A stretch of DNA of 64,000 nt. It comes from Microbacterium sp. SORGH_AS_1204 (lineage in GTDB: Bacteria; Actinomycetota; Actinomycetes; Actinomycetales; Microbacteriaceae). Under the pieces are notes generated by a model that had not been told where the DNA came from, did not search any database, and worked only from the letters and a program-made list of their open reading frames with translations. Shown here one piece after another: positions 1-9,062 of this stretch (position 1 is its first letter; each line of letters opens with the position of its first letter). The stretch lies in contig NZ_JAUTBD010000001.1 of assembly GCF_030818935.1 (NCBI RefSeq), positions 1,674,001 to 1,738,000 of the forward strand, in the 5' to 3' direction. Both the position numbers and the translations under genes were made by a program.

Positions 1-1
1 C

Positions 2-1651
2 GTCCAGGAGGACGAGGGCCTGTTGGAGATCTCGACCGACAAGGTCGACACCGAGATCCCCTCCCCCATCTCGGGAGTCATCGAGGAGATCCTCGTCCAG
101 GAAGACGAGACCGTCGAGGTCGGTGCCGTCCTCGCCAAGATCGGTGACGGCTCGGGTGCCGCGTCGTCCGACGATGCCCCGCAGGCCGCTCCGGCCGAGC
201 AGGAGTCGGAGCCGGCTCAGGAGGCCGCGCCCGCCGAGGCCGCTCCGGCTGAGCAGGCTGCTCCCGCTGAGCAGTCCGCCCCCGCCGCCGGTGGCGACTC
301 GACCGAGGTGAAGCTCCCCGAACTGGGCGAGAGCGTGACCGAGGGCACCGTGACCCGCTGGCTGAAGGCCGTCGGCGACGATGTCGCCGTCGACGAGCCG
401 CTCCTCGAGATCTCGACCGACAAGGTCGACACCGAGATCCCGTCGCCGGTCGCCGGCACGCTGCAGGAGATCCTCGTTCAGGAAGACGAGACGGTCAACG
501 TCGGCGCTGCGCTCGCGCGCATCGGCAGCGGCGCGGCCCCCGCCGCGCAGCCCGAGGCGCCCGCTCCGGCCGCGGAAGAGAAGCCCGCTGCTCCCGCCGC
601 GGAAGAGAAGCCCGCCGCTCCCGCCGCGGAAGAGAAGCCCGCCGCTCCCGCCGCCGAGGAGAAGCCTGCTGTTCCTGCCGCCGAGGAGAAGCCGGTTGCT
701 CCCGCTGCCGCCGCGTCGTCGAACGACGACATCACCTACGTGACCCCCCTCGTGCGTCGCCTCGCGCAGCAGCAGGGCGTCGACCTCTCGTCGGTGATGG
801 GGAGCGGTGTCGGCGGTCGTATCCGCAAGGAAGACGTCTTGAAGGCGGCGGAGGCGGCCAAGTCGGTGCCCGCCGCGTCGTCGGCACCCGCGGCCGCGGC
901 TTCGGCCGCCGCTCCGGCCCCCGTCGAGGTCTCGCCGCTGCGCGGCACGACGCAGAAGATGTCGCGTCTGCGCAAGGTCATCGCCGAGCGCGCCGTGGCG
1001 TCGATGCAGGCCACTGCGCAGCTGACCACCGTGGTCGAGGTCGACGTGACGAAGGTCGCCGCCCTCCGCGATCGTGTGAAGGGCGAGTTCCAGCAGAAGA
1101 CCGGCGACAAGCTGTCGTTCCTGCCGTTCTTCGCGATCGCCGCCATCGAGGCGCTCAAGACGTACCCGATCATCAACTCCACGGTCGAGGGCGACGAGAT
1201 CGTCTACCCCGCCCAGGAGAACATCGCGATCGCGGTCGACACCGAGCGCGGTCTGCTCACCCCCGTGATCAAGGAGGCGGGCGACAAGAACATCGCGCAG
1301 CTCGCTCGTGAGATCGCCGACCTGGCGGCACGCACGCGCGACAACAAGCTGAAGCCCGACGAGCTCGCGGGCGGCACGTTCACGCTGACCAACACCGGTT
1401 CGCGCGGCGCGCTGTTCGACACTCCGATCGTCTTCCTGCCGCAGTCGGCCATCCTCGGTCTCGGCGCCGTGGTGAAGAAGCCGGGCGTCGTGTCGGTCGA
1501 CGGCAAGGATGCGATCTCCGTGCGCTCGTACGTGTACCTCGCGCTGTCGTACGATCACCGCACGATCGACGGTGCCGACGCCGCCCGCTTCCTCGGCGCG
1601 GTCAAGGCCCGCCTCGAGGCGGCGCAGTTCGAGGGCGACCTCGGCTACTGA
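2..1651 (+). CDS. sucB: 2-oxoglutarate dehydrogenase E2, dihydrolipoamide acyltransferase (5' partial)
   Basis: This is the acyltransferase core subunit of a 2-oxo acid dehydrogenase complex; it moves the acyl group from lipoyl-lysine to CoA. The reading frame is open at the left edge, so the true start lies outside the window. Visible in order are the end of one lipoyl domain (STDKVD, lysine about residue 14), a complete second lipoyl domain (lysine about 141), a linker of EEKPAAPAA repeats, an E3/E1-binding domain ([14 protein letters not shown], about 245-285) and the catalytic domain ending with the SYDHRTIDG active-site motif near 516-524. Two or more lipoyl domains fit actinobacterial E2 proteins usually annotated SucB. 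A pyruvate or branched-chain E2 cannot be excluded from sequence alone. Confidence 0.9.
   Translation, partial: VQEDEGLLEISTDKVDTEIPSPISGVIEEILVQEDETVEVGAVLAKIGDGSGAASSDDAPQAAPAEQESEPAQEAAPAEAAPAEQAAPAEQSAPAAGGDSTEVKLPELGESVTEGTVTRWLKAVGDDVAVDEPLLEISTDKVDTEIPSPVAGTLQEILVQEDETVNVGAALARIGSGAAPAAQPEAPAPAAEEKPAAPAAEEKPAAPAAEEKPAAPAAEEKPAVPAAEEKPVAPAAAASSNDDITYVTPLVRRLAQQQGVDLSSVMGSGVGGRIRKEDVLKAAEAAKSVPAASSAPAAAASAAAPAPVEVSPLRGTTQKMSRLRKVIAERAVASMQATAQLTTVVEVDVTKVAALRDRVKGEFQQKTGDKLSFLPFFAIAAIEALKTYPIINSTVEGDEIVYPAQENIAIAVDTERGLLTPVIKEAGDKNIAQLAREIADLAARTRDNKLKPDELAGGTFTLTNTGSRGALFDTPIVFLPQSAILGLGAVVKKPGVVSVDGKDAISVRSYVYLALSYDHRTIDGADAARFLGAVKARLEAAQFEGDLGY
565..708 (+). repeat. 27-bp tandem repeat encoding the E2 Ala/Pro/Glu linker
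   Basis: About five near-identical 27-nt units encode EEKP-x-x-PAA. They form the flexible linker between the second lipoyl domain and the subunit-binding domain. Copy number in such linkers commonly varies between strains. Confidence 0.85.
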
Positions 1652-1668
1652 CACCGCTGACCACCGGC

Positions 1669-2748
1669 TCATGATGGCTGGTCCGCGCCCCCGACGGCGC
1701 GGACCAGCCATCGGTCTTTCTGCCTCACGATGGTCACGTAGTGCGCTGTCGACTCGACCGTGAGGCGCACGACGAACACCCCGCCGAAGTCGTCGATCAG
1801 CTCGATGTCGGCCTCCGCCGCGCCGGCGGGGAGCGGTTCTCGCAAATCGGCCGAGATGTCCGTGAACGAGGTCACGCAGGCGACGTCGTCGGCGCACCGG
1901 TCGACATCCGCGAAGAGGGTACGCGCGATCTCGACGGGGTCGTCGGACGGCGCAGGAGCAGAGCTGCGCGATGGGGCGGTCGAGGCGTCCTCCTCGGCCT
2001 CCCCCTGCACCGGGATGGAGGGGGTCGTCGTCGGAACCGACGCCGTCGACGGCCCCGCGGTCGGAGCCGCGACGCGGATGACACCCGCGGGGAGGCCGCC
2101 GGGGTCGGATGCCCTTTCGTGGTTCGGCTGCGGCCACAGCAGCACCGCCGCGACGATGATCAGCGCGGCGGCCGCACCGGTCATGCCGAGTCGTACCGCT
2201 GGCGAGGTGCGCCACCGCTCGCGGAGATCTCGCAGCGCCTCCTGCACGGTGAGCGCCAGGTCCGCATCGACGAGCGCGAGTACGCGCGACACCGGCGCGA
2301 CGGTTTCGGGTGCGGGGGGCGGGGGCGGCTCGCCGCCGACCGGCGTCAGCGGGCCGAGGATGAGCGGCAGGGGGTCGGCGTGCTGGAAGAGACGCCTTTC
2401 CAGCGATTCCCACTCCCGCGGCGGCAGGGTGAGCACGCTTTCTCGCGCTCGCGCCAGGATGCCGCGCGTGGAGTCGTCGGACGCGTTGGCCGCGACCCTC
2501 TCGAGGACGTCGGCCGTTGCCGCGACGGCATCCGGACCGTCCCCCTCCTCCCGCACGATCGGACACCCGTCCGCCCGGAGCCACCACCGCGTGCCCACGA
2601 ACGTCCCGGTCGCCCGGCGGCACCCGCGCAGGAGCGCGACGGCCGCGGTCACGGCCTCACCCGGAGCGAACGGGAGGTTGCTGCGCGCACGACGATCGAG
2701 ATAGGCCTCGAACGGCTCGGCGAGAACGGATGCCGGGGAATCGCTCAT
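1669..2748 (-). CDS. Hypothetical single-pass membrane protein
   Basis: The 359-residue protein belongs to no family I can name. The N-terminal half (about residues 1-185) is soluble and rich in Arg, Ala and Trp. A hydrophobic segment (GAAAALIIVAAVLLWP, about 195-215) is followed by a Pro/Ser/Thr/Asp-rich region and a small C-terminal domain ending in GGADQPS. That order suggests a cytoplasmic domain, one membrane span and an exported stalk with a terminal domain. The ATG at 2748 is chosen because the residues upstream of it are arginine-rich and proline-rich noise that overlaps the divergent gene's promoter. The gene converges on sucB and shares the terminator hairpin. Confidence 0.7.
   Translation of the reverse strand: MSDSPASVLAEPFEAYLDRRARSNLPFAPGEAVTAAVALLRGCRRATGTFVGTRWWLRADGCPIVREEGDGPDAVAATADVLERVAANASDDSTRGILARARESVLTLPPREWESLERRLFQHADPLPLILGPLTPVGGEPPPPPAPETVAPVSRVLALVDADLALTVQEALRDLRERWRTSPAVRLGMTGAAAALIIVAAVLLWPQPNHERASDPGGLPAGVIRVAAPTAGPSTASVPTTTPSIPVQGEAEEDASTAPSRSSAPAPSDDPVEIARTLFADVDRCADDVACVTSFTDISADLREPLPAGAAEADIELIDDFGGVFVVRLTVESTAHYVTIVRQKDRWLVRAVGGADQPS
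1673..1712. terminator. Convergent terminator hairpin, 17-bp perfect stem
   Basis: The arms 1673-1689 and 1696-1712 are perfectly complementary with a 6-nt loop, and a short T-rich stretch follows on the plus side. The hairpin lies inside the last codons of the convergent minus-strand gene, so it can stop sucB while also being coding sequence. Confidence 0.8.
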
Positions 2749-2853
2749 TCCCCGATGGTCTCGGACCGAGGCCCCTGGCCGCGGCGTGACGACACCCGAT
2801 CGGGGATGGTCGGCGTGATCAGGAGGCTGGGGAGGAGGGGGCGGCGGCGAAGA

Positions 2854-2865
2854 TAGAATCGACCC
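2854..2865 (+). promoter_or_regulatory. -10 element and 6-nt gap before a leaderless start
   Basis: TAGAAT at 2854-2859 is followed by 6 nt and then the ATG at 2866. This is the spacing expected when transcription starts at or next to the start codon. It is inferred from pattern only. Confidence 0.6.
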
Positions 2866-3576
2866 ATGGCCGCTCGCACTTCCACGCCCGAGAAGCGTCC
2901 GGGCTTCTTCTCGCAGCTCAAAACGCTCTACACCTTCACCCAGAAGGAGTACCGGTGGCTGCCGTTCCTGCTGGCGGGCATCGTGCTCGTGGGCATCGCC
3001 CTCGGCGTGCTCATCGGCTTCCTGATCCCACCGCTGGCGGTCTGGAGCATCATCCTCTGGGGTGTCACGGGCCTGCTGGCCGGCATCCTGGCCTCGATGA
3101 TCACCATGACGCGTCTGTCGACCACGGCGATGTATAAGAAGATCGACGGGATGCCGGGGGCCACCGGCCACGTGCTGTCGTCGTCGCTCGGCCGCAACTG
3201 GCAGGCGTCGGAGACCCCCGTCGCGGTGAACCCGCGCACGCAAGAGGCCCTGTACCGCGCCATCGGGCGTGGTGGTGTCGTCCTCATCGGCGAGGGCAAC
3301 CGCAGTCGTCTGACCCGTCTCGTGGGCGAGGAGCGCGGTCGCGTGCAGCGTGTCGCCTCGGGCGTGCCCGTCACGGTTCTCTACGTCGGTCACGGCGACG
3401 ACGAGGTGCCGATCGCCAAGCTCGCCTCCTCCATCAAGGCGCTGCCCAAGAAAGTCGATCGGGCCACGATGGCCGCCGTCATCAAGCGCGTGTCTTCGGT
3501 CTCGCAGGGCCTGTCGTCCTTGCCGATCCCGAAGGGCGTCGACCCGACGAAGATGCGGTCGCCGCGACCACGCTGA
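2866..3576 (+). CDS. DUF4191 family membrane protein
   Basis: The 236-residue protein has a basic N-terminus, two adjacent hydrophobic spans (about residues 33-57 and 60-84) and a long cytoplasmic C-terminal domain. The span arrangement, the GRNWQASETPVAVNPRTQEA-type segment and the RGGVVLIGEG segment match the actinobacterial DUF4191 family as I remember it; the family has no assigned function. The gene appears monocistronic: it has its own -10 element immediately upstream and a 21-bp terminator stem immediately downstream. Confidence 0.85.
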   Translation: MAARTSTPEKRPGFFSQLKTLYTFTQKEYRWLPFLLAGIVLVGIALGVLIGFLIPPLAVWSIILWGVTGLLAGILASMITMTRLSTTAMYKKIDGMPGATGHVLSSSLGRNWQASETPVAVNPRTQEALYRAIGRGGVVLIGEGNRSRLTRLVGEERGRVQRVASGVPVTVLYVGHGDDEVPIAKLASSIKALPKKVDRATMAAVIKRVSSVSQGLSSLPIPKGVDPTKMRSPRPR

Positions 3577-3580
3577 CCCA

Positions 3581-3626
3581 TGACATGACGAAGGCCCCCG
3601 CCGGTGCGGGGGCCTTCGTCATGTCA
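3581..3626. terminator. Bidirectional terminator hairpin, 21-bp stem
   Basis: The arms 3581-3601 and 3606-3626 are fully complementary around a 4-nt loop. The hairpin sits exactly between two convergent genes and touches the stop codon of the minus-strand gene. Confidence 0.9.
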
Positions 3627-4055
3627 TCAGGTGCGGACGAGGACGGTGTCGACCGCCTTGTCGTGAAGGCCGCGTTGATCGGCGTCCCATACGACCGCGG
3701 GGATGATGAGTGCCAGGAGCACCGTGCGCACGATCGGCCGCCATACCCCCACCCATCCCCCGGCTGCCCGTTCGAGACGCATGCCCATGATGCGGTGGCC
3801 GGGGCTTCCCCCGATCAGCGGGATGAACAGGATCTGCACGGCGAAGAAGATGACGTTGGCCGCGACCGGATTCGCGAACGGGACGCCGGTCACCGGATCG
3901 GGGGTCGAGAAGAAGGCGAAGCCGACGAGCCCGGCGCTCGCGACGTCGATCAGCAGAGCGGCGATCCGGCGGCCCGGGCGGGCGATGGAGCCGCGTCCCT
4001 CGCGGGGAAGGCCGAGCCGCTGGCCCGGGTATTCGTACTCGGCGGGTGCGGTCAC
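3627..4055 (-). CDS. RDD family membrane protein
   Basis: This small integral membrane protein has three hydrophobic spans. Motifs EYPGQRLGLP, then GSIARPGRRIAALLIDVASAG (RDD-like arginine/aspartate pattern), then GGSPGHRIMGMRL and a conserved WRPIVRT identify the RDD family, whose transport role is mostly unknown. The GTG at 4055 is chosen because a TACTGT -10 element ends 7 nt before it. A GTG at 4064 and an ATG further upstream are alternatives. The gene is divergent from glnA and shares its upstream region, including the GlnR-like box, as is common in actinobacteria. Confidence 0.85.
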   Translation of the reverse strand: MTAPAEYEYPGQRLGLPREGRGSIARPGRRIAALLIDVASAGLVGFAFFSTPDPVTGVPFANPVAANVIFFAVQILFIPLIGGSPGHRIMGMRLERAAGGWVGVWRPIVRTVLLALIIPAVVWDADQRGLHDKAVDTVLVRT

Positions 4056-4068
4056 GGCATCCACAGTA
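4056..4068 (-). promoter_or_regulatory. -10 element for a leaderless RDD gene
   Basis: On the minus strand TACTGT occupies 4068-4063 and is followed by 7 nt and then GTG at 4055. The spacing repeats what is seen upstream of several other genes here. Confidence 0.5.
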
Positions 4069-4079
4069 ATCGGCTCCGC

Positions 4080-4095
4080 GTAACATGCCGGAAAC
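4080..4095 (+). promoter_or_regulatory. GlnR-like binding site upstream of glnA
   Basis: GTAAC at 4080-4084, six spacer bases, then GAAAC at 4091-4095 match exactly the gTnAc-n6-GaAAc box described for actinobacterial GlnR. The box lies about 92 bp before the glnA start and about 30 bp upstream of a TATA-containing -10 candidate near 4124-4131, a suitable place for activation. The regulator gene itself is not in the window. Confidence 0.7.
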
Positions 4096-4187
4096 ATGCG
4101 AGATATCGCCGAGACACCGGTTCTGTATAGGGTCGAGGAGGCTGGGCGAGGCCCGCCAATCCCGAATGTTCTACCTCTGGAGTCTTC

Positions 4188-5612
4188 ATGTTCAAAGATT
4201 CGTCCGAGGTGCTCAAGTTCATCCAGGACGAGGACGTCAAGTTCCTCGACATCCGCTTCACGGATCTTCCTGGTGTGCAGCAGCACTTCAACATCCCCGC
4301 CTCGACCGTCGACGAGGAGTTCTTCACCGTCGGACAGCTGTTCGATGGCTCGTCGATCCGCGGGTTCGCGAACATCCATGAGTCGGACATGCAGCTGATC
4401 CCCGACGTGACCACGGCGTACGTCGACCAGTTCCGCGAGGCCAAGACCCTCGTGATGATCTTCGACATCTACAACCCGCGCAACGGTGAGATCTACTCCA
4501 AGGACCCGCGTCAGGTCGCCAAGAAGGCTGAGAAGTACCTCGCCTCCACCGGCATCGCCGACACCGCGTTCTTCGCCCCCGAGGCCGAGTTCTACATCTT
4601 CGACGACGTTCGTTACGAAGTGAAGCAGAACTCGAGCTTCTTCTCGGTCGACTCCGAGGAGGGCGCCTGGAACACCGGTCGCGTGGAAGAGGGCGGAAAC
4701 CTCGCCAACAAGACCCCCTACAAGGGCGGCTACTTCCCGGTCTCGCCCGTCGACAAGACGGCCGACCTGCGCGACGACATCACGCTGAAGCTGATCGAGG
4801 CGGGCTTCGCCCTCGAGCGCTCGCACCACGAGGTCGGCACCGGTGGTCAGCAGGAGATCAACTACCGCTTCGACACGATGCTGCACGCGGCCGACGACAT
4901 CCTGAAGTTCAAGTACATCGTCAAGAACACCGCCGAGCTGTGGGGCAAGGTCGCGACCTTCATGCCCAAGCCGCTCTTCGGTGACAACGGCTCGGGCATG
5001 CACACCCACCAGTCGCTGTGGAACGACGGCAAGCCGCTGTTCTACGACGAGACCGGTTACGGCGGCCTCTCCGACATCGCGCGCTGGTACATCGGTGGTC
5101 TGCTGGCGCACGCGCCCGCCGTCCTCGCCTTCACCAACCCGACCCTCAACAGCTACCACCGTCTGGTGAAGGGCTTCGAGGCTCCGGTCAACCTGGTCTA
5201 CTCGGCCGGTAACCGCTCCGCGGCCATCCGTATCCCGATCACGGGCACCAACCCCAAGGCCAAGCGCATCGAGTTCCGCGCCCCCGACGCCTCGGGCAAC
5301 CCGTACCTCGCGTTCGCGGCGCAGCTCATGGCCGGCATCGACGGCATCAAGAACCGCATCGAGCCCCACGAGCCCGTCGACAAGGACCTCTACGAGCTCC
5401 CCGCCGAAGAGGCCGCGAACATCCCGCAGGTTCCGAACTCGCTGCTCGACTCGCTCGAGGCACTGCGCGCCGACCACGAGTTCCTGCTCGCCGGTGGCGT
5501 CTTCACGCAGGAGCTCATCGACACCTGGATCGAGTACAAGATCGAGAACGAGATCCAGCCGATGGCCCAGCGCCCGCACCCCTTCGAGTACGAGCTGTAC
5601 TTCGGGGTCTGA
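4188..5612 (+). CDS. glnA: Glutamine synthetase type I
   Basis: The enzyme makes glutamine from glutamate, ammonium and ATP and acts as a cytoplasmic dodecamer. The 474-residue length is standard for the GSI-beta form. Visible motifs are DGSSIRGF, the ATP/metal segment [10 protein letters not shown], the KRIEFRAPD segment and the DLYELPAEE loop near residue 401, whose tyrosine is the expected adenylylation target of GlnE (encoded at 9063-12053). The ATG follows a GGAG-containing leader of about 50 nt. A GlnR-like box upstream suggests nitrogen control, and a hairpin follows the stop codon. Confidence 0.97.
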   Translation: MFKDSSEVLKFIQDEDVKFLDIRFTDLPGVQQHFNIPASTVDEEFFTVGQLFDGSSIRGFANIHESDMQLIPDVTTAYVDQFREAKTLVMIFDIYNPRNGEIYSKDPRQVAKKAEKYLASTGIADTAFFAPEAEFYIFDDVRYEVKQNSSFFSVDSEEGAWNTGRVEEGGNLANKTPYKGGYFPVSPVDKTADLRDDITLKLIEAGFALERSHHEVGTGGQQEINYRFDTMLHAADDILKFKYIVKNTAELWGKVATFMPKPLFGDNGSGMHTHQSLWNDGKPLFYDETGYGGLSDIARWYIGGLLAHAPAVLAFTNPTLNSYHRLVKGFEAPVNLVYSAGNRSAAIRIPITGTNPKAKRIEFRAPDASGNPYLAFAAQLMAGIDGIKNRIEPHEPVDKDLYELPAEEAANIPQVPNSLLDSLEALRADHEFLLAGGVFTQELIDTWIEYKIENEIQPMAQRPHPFEYELYFGV

Positions 5613-5630
5613 TCGCCTCAGCATCACGTC

Positions 5631-5666
5631 GACGCCCGTCCCCGCCGTTTCGCGGGGGCGGGCGTC
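5631..5666 (+). terminator. Terminator hairpin after glnA
   Basis: A 15-bp stem (5631-5645 with 5652-5666, one G-T pair) with a 6-nt loop is followed by a T-rich stretch, 18 nt after the glnA stop codon. Confidence 0.85.
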
Positions 5667-5997
5667 GTCCGTTTTCGACGCGCTCGCGTCATCAGCCCGT
5701 TCGTCAGAGGCACCCCGCGGATCTGCCGCGGATCGTCGACGTCTTCTGATCGGCTGGTCAACGATGCGGGAGACGACGGAAGTACCCCTCCCCACGACGG
5801 TGCGAGAGCGGCGTCTGCCGATTCCCTCGAGTCCGTCGAGGCAGAGGCCGTCACGCTCGCGTTCACATCGGCGGTGGCCGAGGTCCATCAGCTGAGCGGC
5901 CCGCTGACCGCAGTGCCCGAGGACACCGGCATCCCGGATCTGGAGAGCGCCGACGCCACTCCCCTGTTCGAGCGCTTCGCAGAGGGGTGAGCGCGTT
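5667..5997. other. Intergenic stretch with a possible relic reading frame
   Basis: I see no convincing gene here. One plus-strand frame stays open from about 5690 to a stop at 5988-5990 and ends in an acidic, protein-like tail (AVAEVHQLSGPLTAVPED and ATPLFERFAEG). It has no plausible start codon or ribosome site. It could be a decayed gene or chance in GC-rich DNA. Confidence 0.3.
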
Positions 5998-6309
5998 CTA
6001 CCCGGCTCGTTCGGCTCTCTTCTGCTCCTGGAACACCCGGATCGCTTCGTATCGTTCGGCAGAGCGCGCCTGGCGCTTGGCGGCCTCGACCTCGCGGACT
6101 TTCGGGGGCGCGGCGGTGACGAGGCCGTCGAGGAGCACACGAACGGATGCCGCGATCTCGGTCACGGCGTGATCGAACACCGCCTGGTTGGCCCGCGACG
6201 GGGTGGTGGTGCCGACGATCTTGCGCACGAACTGCAGCGCGGCGTCGTGGCACTCGGCATCCGTCGCCGGAGGCGTGAAGTTGTGCAGGGGAACGATGTT
6301 GCGGCACAT
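5998..6309 (-). CDS. DUF2277 family protein
   Basis: The 103-residue protein begins MCRNIVPLHNFTPPAT and continues with a helical segment (ALQFVRKIVGTTTPSRANQAVF), the signature of DUF2277, a small family of unknown function found in actinobacteria and proteobacteria. The Cys-Arg-Asn start is the most conserved part. The start is supported by a TAGCCT hexamer ending 7 nt upstream, so the message is probably leaderless. The C-terminus is charged and helical (VREVEAAKRQARSAERYEA). Confidence 0.9.
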   Translation of the reverse strand: MCRNIVPLHNFTPPATDAECHDAALQFVRKIVGTTTPSRANQAVFDHAVTEIAASVRVLLDGLVTAAPPKVREVEAAKRQARSAERYEAIRVFQEQKRAERAG

Positions 6310-6322
6310 GTCCGACAGGCTA
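6310..6322 (-). promoter_or_regulatory. -10 element for a leaderless DUF2277 gene
   Basis: On the minus strand TAGCCT (6322-6317) is followed by 7 nt and then the ATG at 6309. Confidence 0.55.
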
Positions 6323-6352
6323 GGCCGATCGCGCGACCCGCGCGAGGGGTGC

Positions 6353-7276
6353 TCAGCCCGCGGGGATCTCGACCAGCCGGAACCACCGGCCGAGCGGCTG
6401 CAGACGCACCAGCGTGGGCAGGAAGTGAGGGTCGCTCACGTGCCCGTCGAAGTCGACGCGGGCGTGTCCGCGATCGGCCAGCCGGTCGAGCGACCGGCGT
6501 ACGCACCCCTCGACGAGAAGCTCGCCATCGGGCTGCGCACGCGAGGTGGTCTCGGTGACGACGAGCGCCGGATCCCCGTCACTGAAGACCAGCGACAGGG
6601 CCAGGATGCCACCGGCGGGGTCCACGGCGACCGACGACGCGTCGACGTCGATCTCGTTCCACAGATCCTCGTTGAGGGCGTCGGCGAAACCGTCACGGAC
6701 GGAACTCCACGACTCGTGGACCCAGCGATACATGTCGGCGTGGGCCGCCTCGACCCGGGAGCGGTCGACTCCGGCGAGCGGTTGCACGCGGGAATCGGAG
6801 CGCAACGCCTCGCGCATCGTCAGCTCCACCCGCACCGGGGGGATGACCTGTGTCGTCGTCGCCCCGAGGGCGTCGGCGAAACGCAGTGACTCGTCTCCGA
6901 CGTATCCCCGCGCCGCGAACGGGAGGTCGCGACAGCGCAGGGATGCGAGATGGCGCACCAGCCCGGAACCCACTCCACGTCGGCGATGCGCCGGATGCAC
7001 GACCACCTCGAGCCAGAACCGATCGTCATGCACGCGCGACAGCCAGATCGCCCCGGCGCCGATGATCTCGCCGCCCTCGAGAGCGACGGCCGAGCGCGTC
7101 TCGTCTCCTCGCCAGCGGTCTTGCGCCAGTGTGCGCCCCTCCCACCAGTCGGGCGAGGCGGACAGGTCGGTCTCGGTCAGCGCGCGATAGGCCACGTCCC
7201 CATCGAAGCAGACGACCGGCGCCGCTGCGGTCAAGCGCCGAGGCGATGTCGGAGGGGCTTGGAAAGATGGAGTCAT
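6353..7276 (-). CDS. GNAT family N-acetyltransferase
   Basis: The 307-residue protein carries a GNAT acetyl-CoA-binding core. Strand 4 plus the pyrophosphate loop read WLEVVVHPAHRRRGVGSGLVRHL (about residues 90-112), fitting the R/Q-x-x-G-x-G/A motif. The second half has a second, weaker GNAT-like segment (LALSLVFSDGDPALVVTETT), so this may be a tandem-GNAT protein with one active site. The substrate cannot be predicted. Its ATG overlaps, on the opposite strand, the ATG of the acyl-CoA synthetase gene (CATG at 7274-7277), so the two divergent genes have no intergenic DNA. Confidence 0.88.
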   Translation of the reverse strand: MTPSFQAPPTSPRRLTAAAPVVCFDGDVAYRALTETDLSASPDWWEGRTLAQDRWRGDETRSAVALEGGEIIGAGAIWLSRVHDDRFWLEVVVHPAHRRRGVGSGLVRHLASLRCRDLPFAARGYVGDESLRFADALGATTTQVIPPVRVELTMREALRSDSRVQPLAGVDRSRVEAAHADMYRWVHESWSSVRDGFADALNEDLWNEIDVDASSVAVDPAGGILALSLVFSDGDPALVVTETTSRAQPDGELLVEGCVRRSLDRLADRGHARVDFDGHVSDPHFLPTLVRLQPLGRWFRLVEIPAG

Positions 7277-8969
7277 GCCGGACTCCCCCTACGCCTCGCG
7301 CCCGTGGTCGACGTCGTACGCCGAGGGGGTGCCGCTCGAGATCGACCACCCCTCGCAGACGCTCCCCGAGATGCTGGCGGCCGCGGTCACGACCTACGGC
7401 AAGAAGGTCGCGCTCGAATTCTTCGGCGCATCGACGACGTACGCCGAGCTCGGAGATCAGGTCTCACGTGCAGCCGAGGGCCTTCGCCGCCTGGGCGTGC
7501 GCGCCGGCGATCGGGTCGCCCTCGTGCTGCCCAACTGCCCGCAGCACGTCGTCGTGTTCTACGCGGCGCTCCGCCTCGGCGCGATCGTGATCGAGCACAA
7601 CCCGCTCTACACGGCCCGCGAACTGCGCCACCAGTTCGAAGACCACGGCGCTCGATTCGCCGTCGTGTGGGACAAGCTGGCCGACACCGTCGCGGACTTC
7701 CCCTCCGACCTGGCGCTCGAGCACATCGTGAGCGTCGACATCACGGAGGCATTGCCGCTGGGTAAGCGTCTCGCCCTGCGCCTCCCGGTGGCGAAGGCAC
7801 GGCAGGCCCGGGCGCAGCTCACCGCGGCGGCCACGTCGAAACGGCCGTCTCGCTGGAAGACGCTGTCGACGCACGGCCGCCTGTCGAAGAAGCACTCCGG
7901 GCCCCGACTCGACGACATCGCCCTGCTGCAGTACACCAGCGGCACGACAGGCACCCCCAAGGGAGCGATCCTCACACACGCCAACCTGCGCGCGAACGCG
8001 ATGCAGGGACGGGCCTGGGTACCCGGCCTGCACGACGGTCAAGAGACGTTCTACGGCGTGCTGCCGCTCTTCCACGCCTACGGCCTGACCCTGTGCCTGA
8101 CGTTCGCGATGAGCATCGGGGCGAAGCTCGTGCTGTTCCCGAAGTACGACCTCGACCTCGTCGTCGCCGCGGCGAAGAAGAGCCCCCCGACGTTCCTGCC
8201 GGCGGTGCCGCCGATCTACGACCAACTGGCCCGGGCGGCCGCACGGGGCACGATCGACCTGACCAGCGTGCGATTCGCCATCTCGGGGGCGATGAGCCTG
8301 CCGGTCGCGACCGTCGATCGTTGGGAGCAGGCGACCGGCGGCCTGCTCGTCGAGGGGTACGGCATGACCGAGTCCTCCCCGGTCGCGCTCGGCAATCCCA
8401 TCGGCCCCTCGCGACGTCTGGGCACGGTCGGTGTGCCGTTCCCCAGCACCGATATCCGTGTCGTCGACCCCGAGAACCCCTCCGTCGACCGCGCGCTCGG
8501 AGAGGCGGGCGAGTTGCTTCTGCGCGGTCCCCAGGTCTTCCAGGGCTACTGGCAGCGACCCGCCGACACCGCCGACACGCTTCTCCCCGGCGGGTGGCTC
8601 CGCACGGGAGACATCGCGACGGTCTCGTCCGACGGGTTCGTGACGATCGTCGACCGGCTGAAAGAGATCATCATCACCGGCGGGTTCAACGTCGCGCCGA
8701 GCGAAGTCGAAGACGTCCTCGTCTCGCATCCCGACATCGATTCCGCCGCGGTCGTGGCGCTCCCCAAGCCCCGCGGCGGAGAAGACGTGGCCGCGGCGAT
8801 AGTCGTGCGCGACGGCGTCGAGATCGAGCCCGAGGCCGTGCGCGACTTCTGCAAGACGCGGCTGGCCGCCTACAAGGTGCCGCGGCGCATCGTCGTCGTC
8901 GACGAGCTGCCGCGCTCGCTCATCGGCAAGGTGCTGCGGCGCGAGGTGCGCGAGCGTCTGATGTCGTGA
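7275..8969 (+). CDS. Long-chain fatty acid-CoA ligase (AMP-forming)
   Basis: This FadD-like enzyme activates fatty acids to acyl-CoA through an acyl-adenylate. The 564-residue chain has the AMP-binding P-loop YTSGTTGTPKGAILTH (about residues 217-232), the EGYGMTESSP motif (about 357-366), the LRTGD segment and the C-terminal hinge and lysine motif (DRLKEIIITGGFNV, then SLIGKVLRREV). The N-terminus MPDSPYASRPWSTSYAEGVP is typical of actinobacterial FadD15-like enzymes. The start codon overlaps the divergent GNAT start. A GGAG lies 6-9 nt upstream, inside the GNAT coding strand. The specific chain length is unknown. Confidence 0.93.
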   Translation: MPDSPYASRPWSTSYAEGVPLEIDHPSQTLPEMLAAAVTTYGKKVALEFFGASTTYAELGDQVSRAAEGLRRLGVRAGDRVALVLPNCPQHVVVFYAALRLGAIVIEHNPLYTARELRHQFEDHGARFAVVWDKLADTVADFPSDLALEHIVSVDITEALPLGKRLALRLPVAKARQARAQLTAAATSKRPSRWKTLSTHGRLSKKHSGPRLDDIALLQYTSGTTGTPKGAILTHANLRANAMQGRAWVPGLHDGQETFYGVLPLFHAYGLTLCLTFAMSIGAKLVLFPKYDLDLVVAAAKKSPPTFLPAVPPIYDQLARAAARGTIDLTSVRFAISGAMSLPVATVDRWEQATGGLLVEGYGMTESSPVALGNPIGPSRRLGTVGVPFPSTDIRVVDPENPSVDRALGEAGELLLRGPQVFQGYWQRPADTADTLLPGGWLRTGDIATVSSDGFVTIVDRLKEIIITGGFNVAPSEVEDVLVSHPDIDSAAVVALPKPRGGEDVAAAIVVRDGVEIEPEAVRDFCKTRLAAYKVPRRIVVVDELPRSLIGKVLRREVRERLMS

Positions 8970-9062
8970 CGGTGAGGGTCACCGGGGCGTCGAGTAGACG
9001 GCGCCAGGCGGTGCGGATGCCAGGGCTCCCGGCATCCGTCCCCCGGCGACGCGAGAGCCGAC

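Noticed and set aside
3627..6140. An 837-codon minus-strand frame covering glnA
   Set aside because: Only its last part (the RDD protein) is real. The rest is antisense to glnA and has no start or domain of its own.
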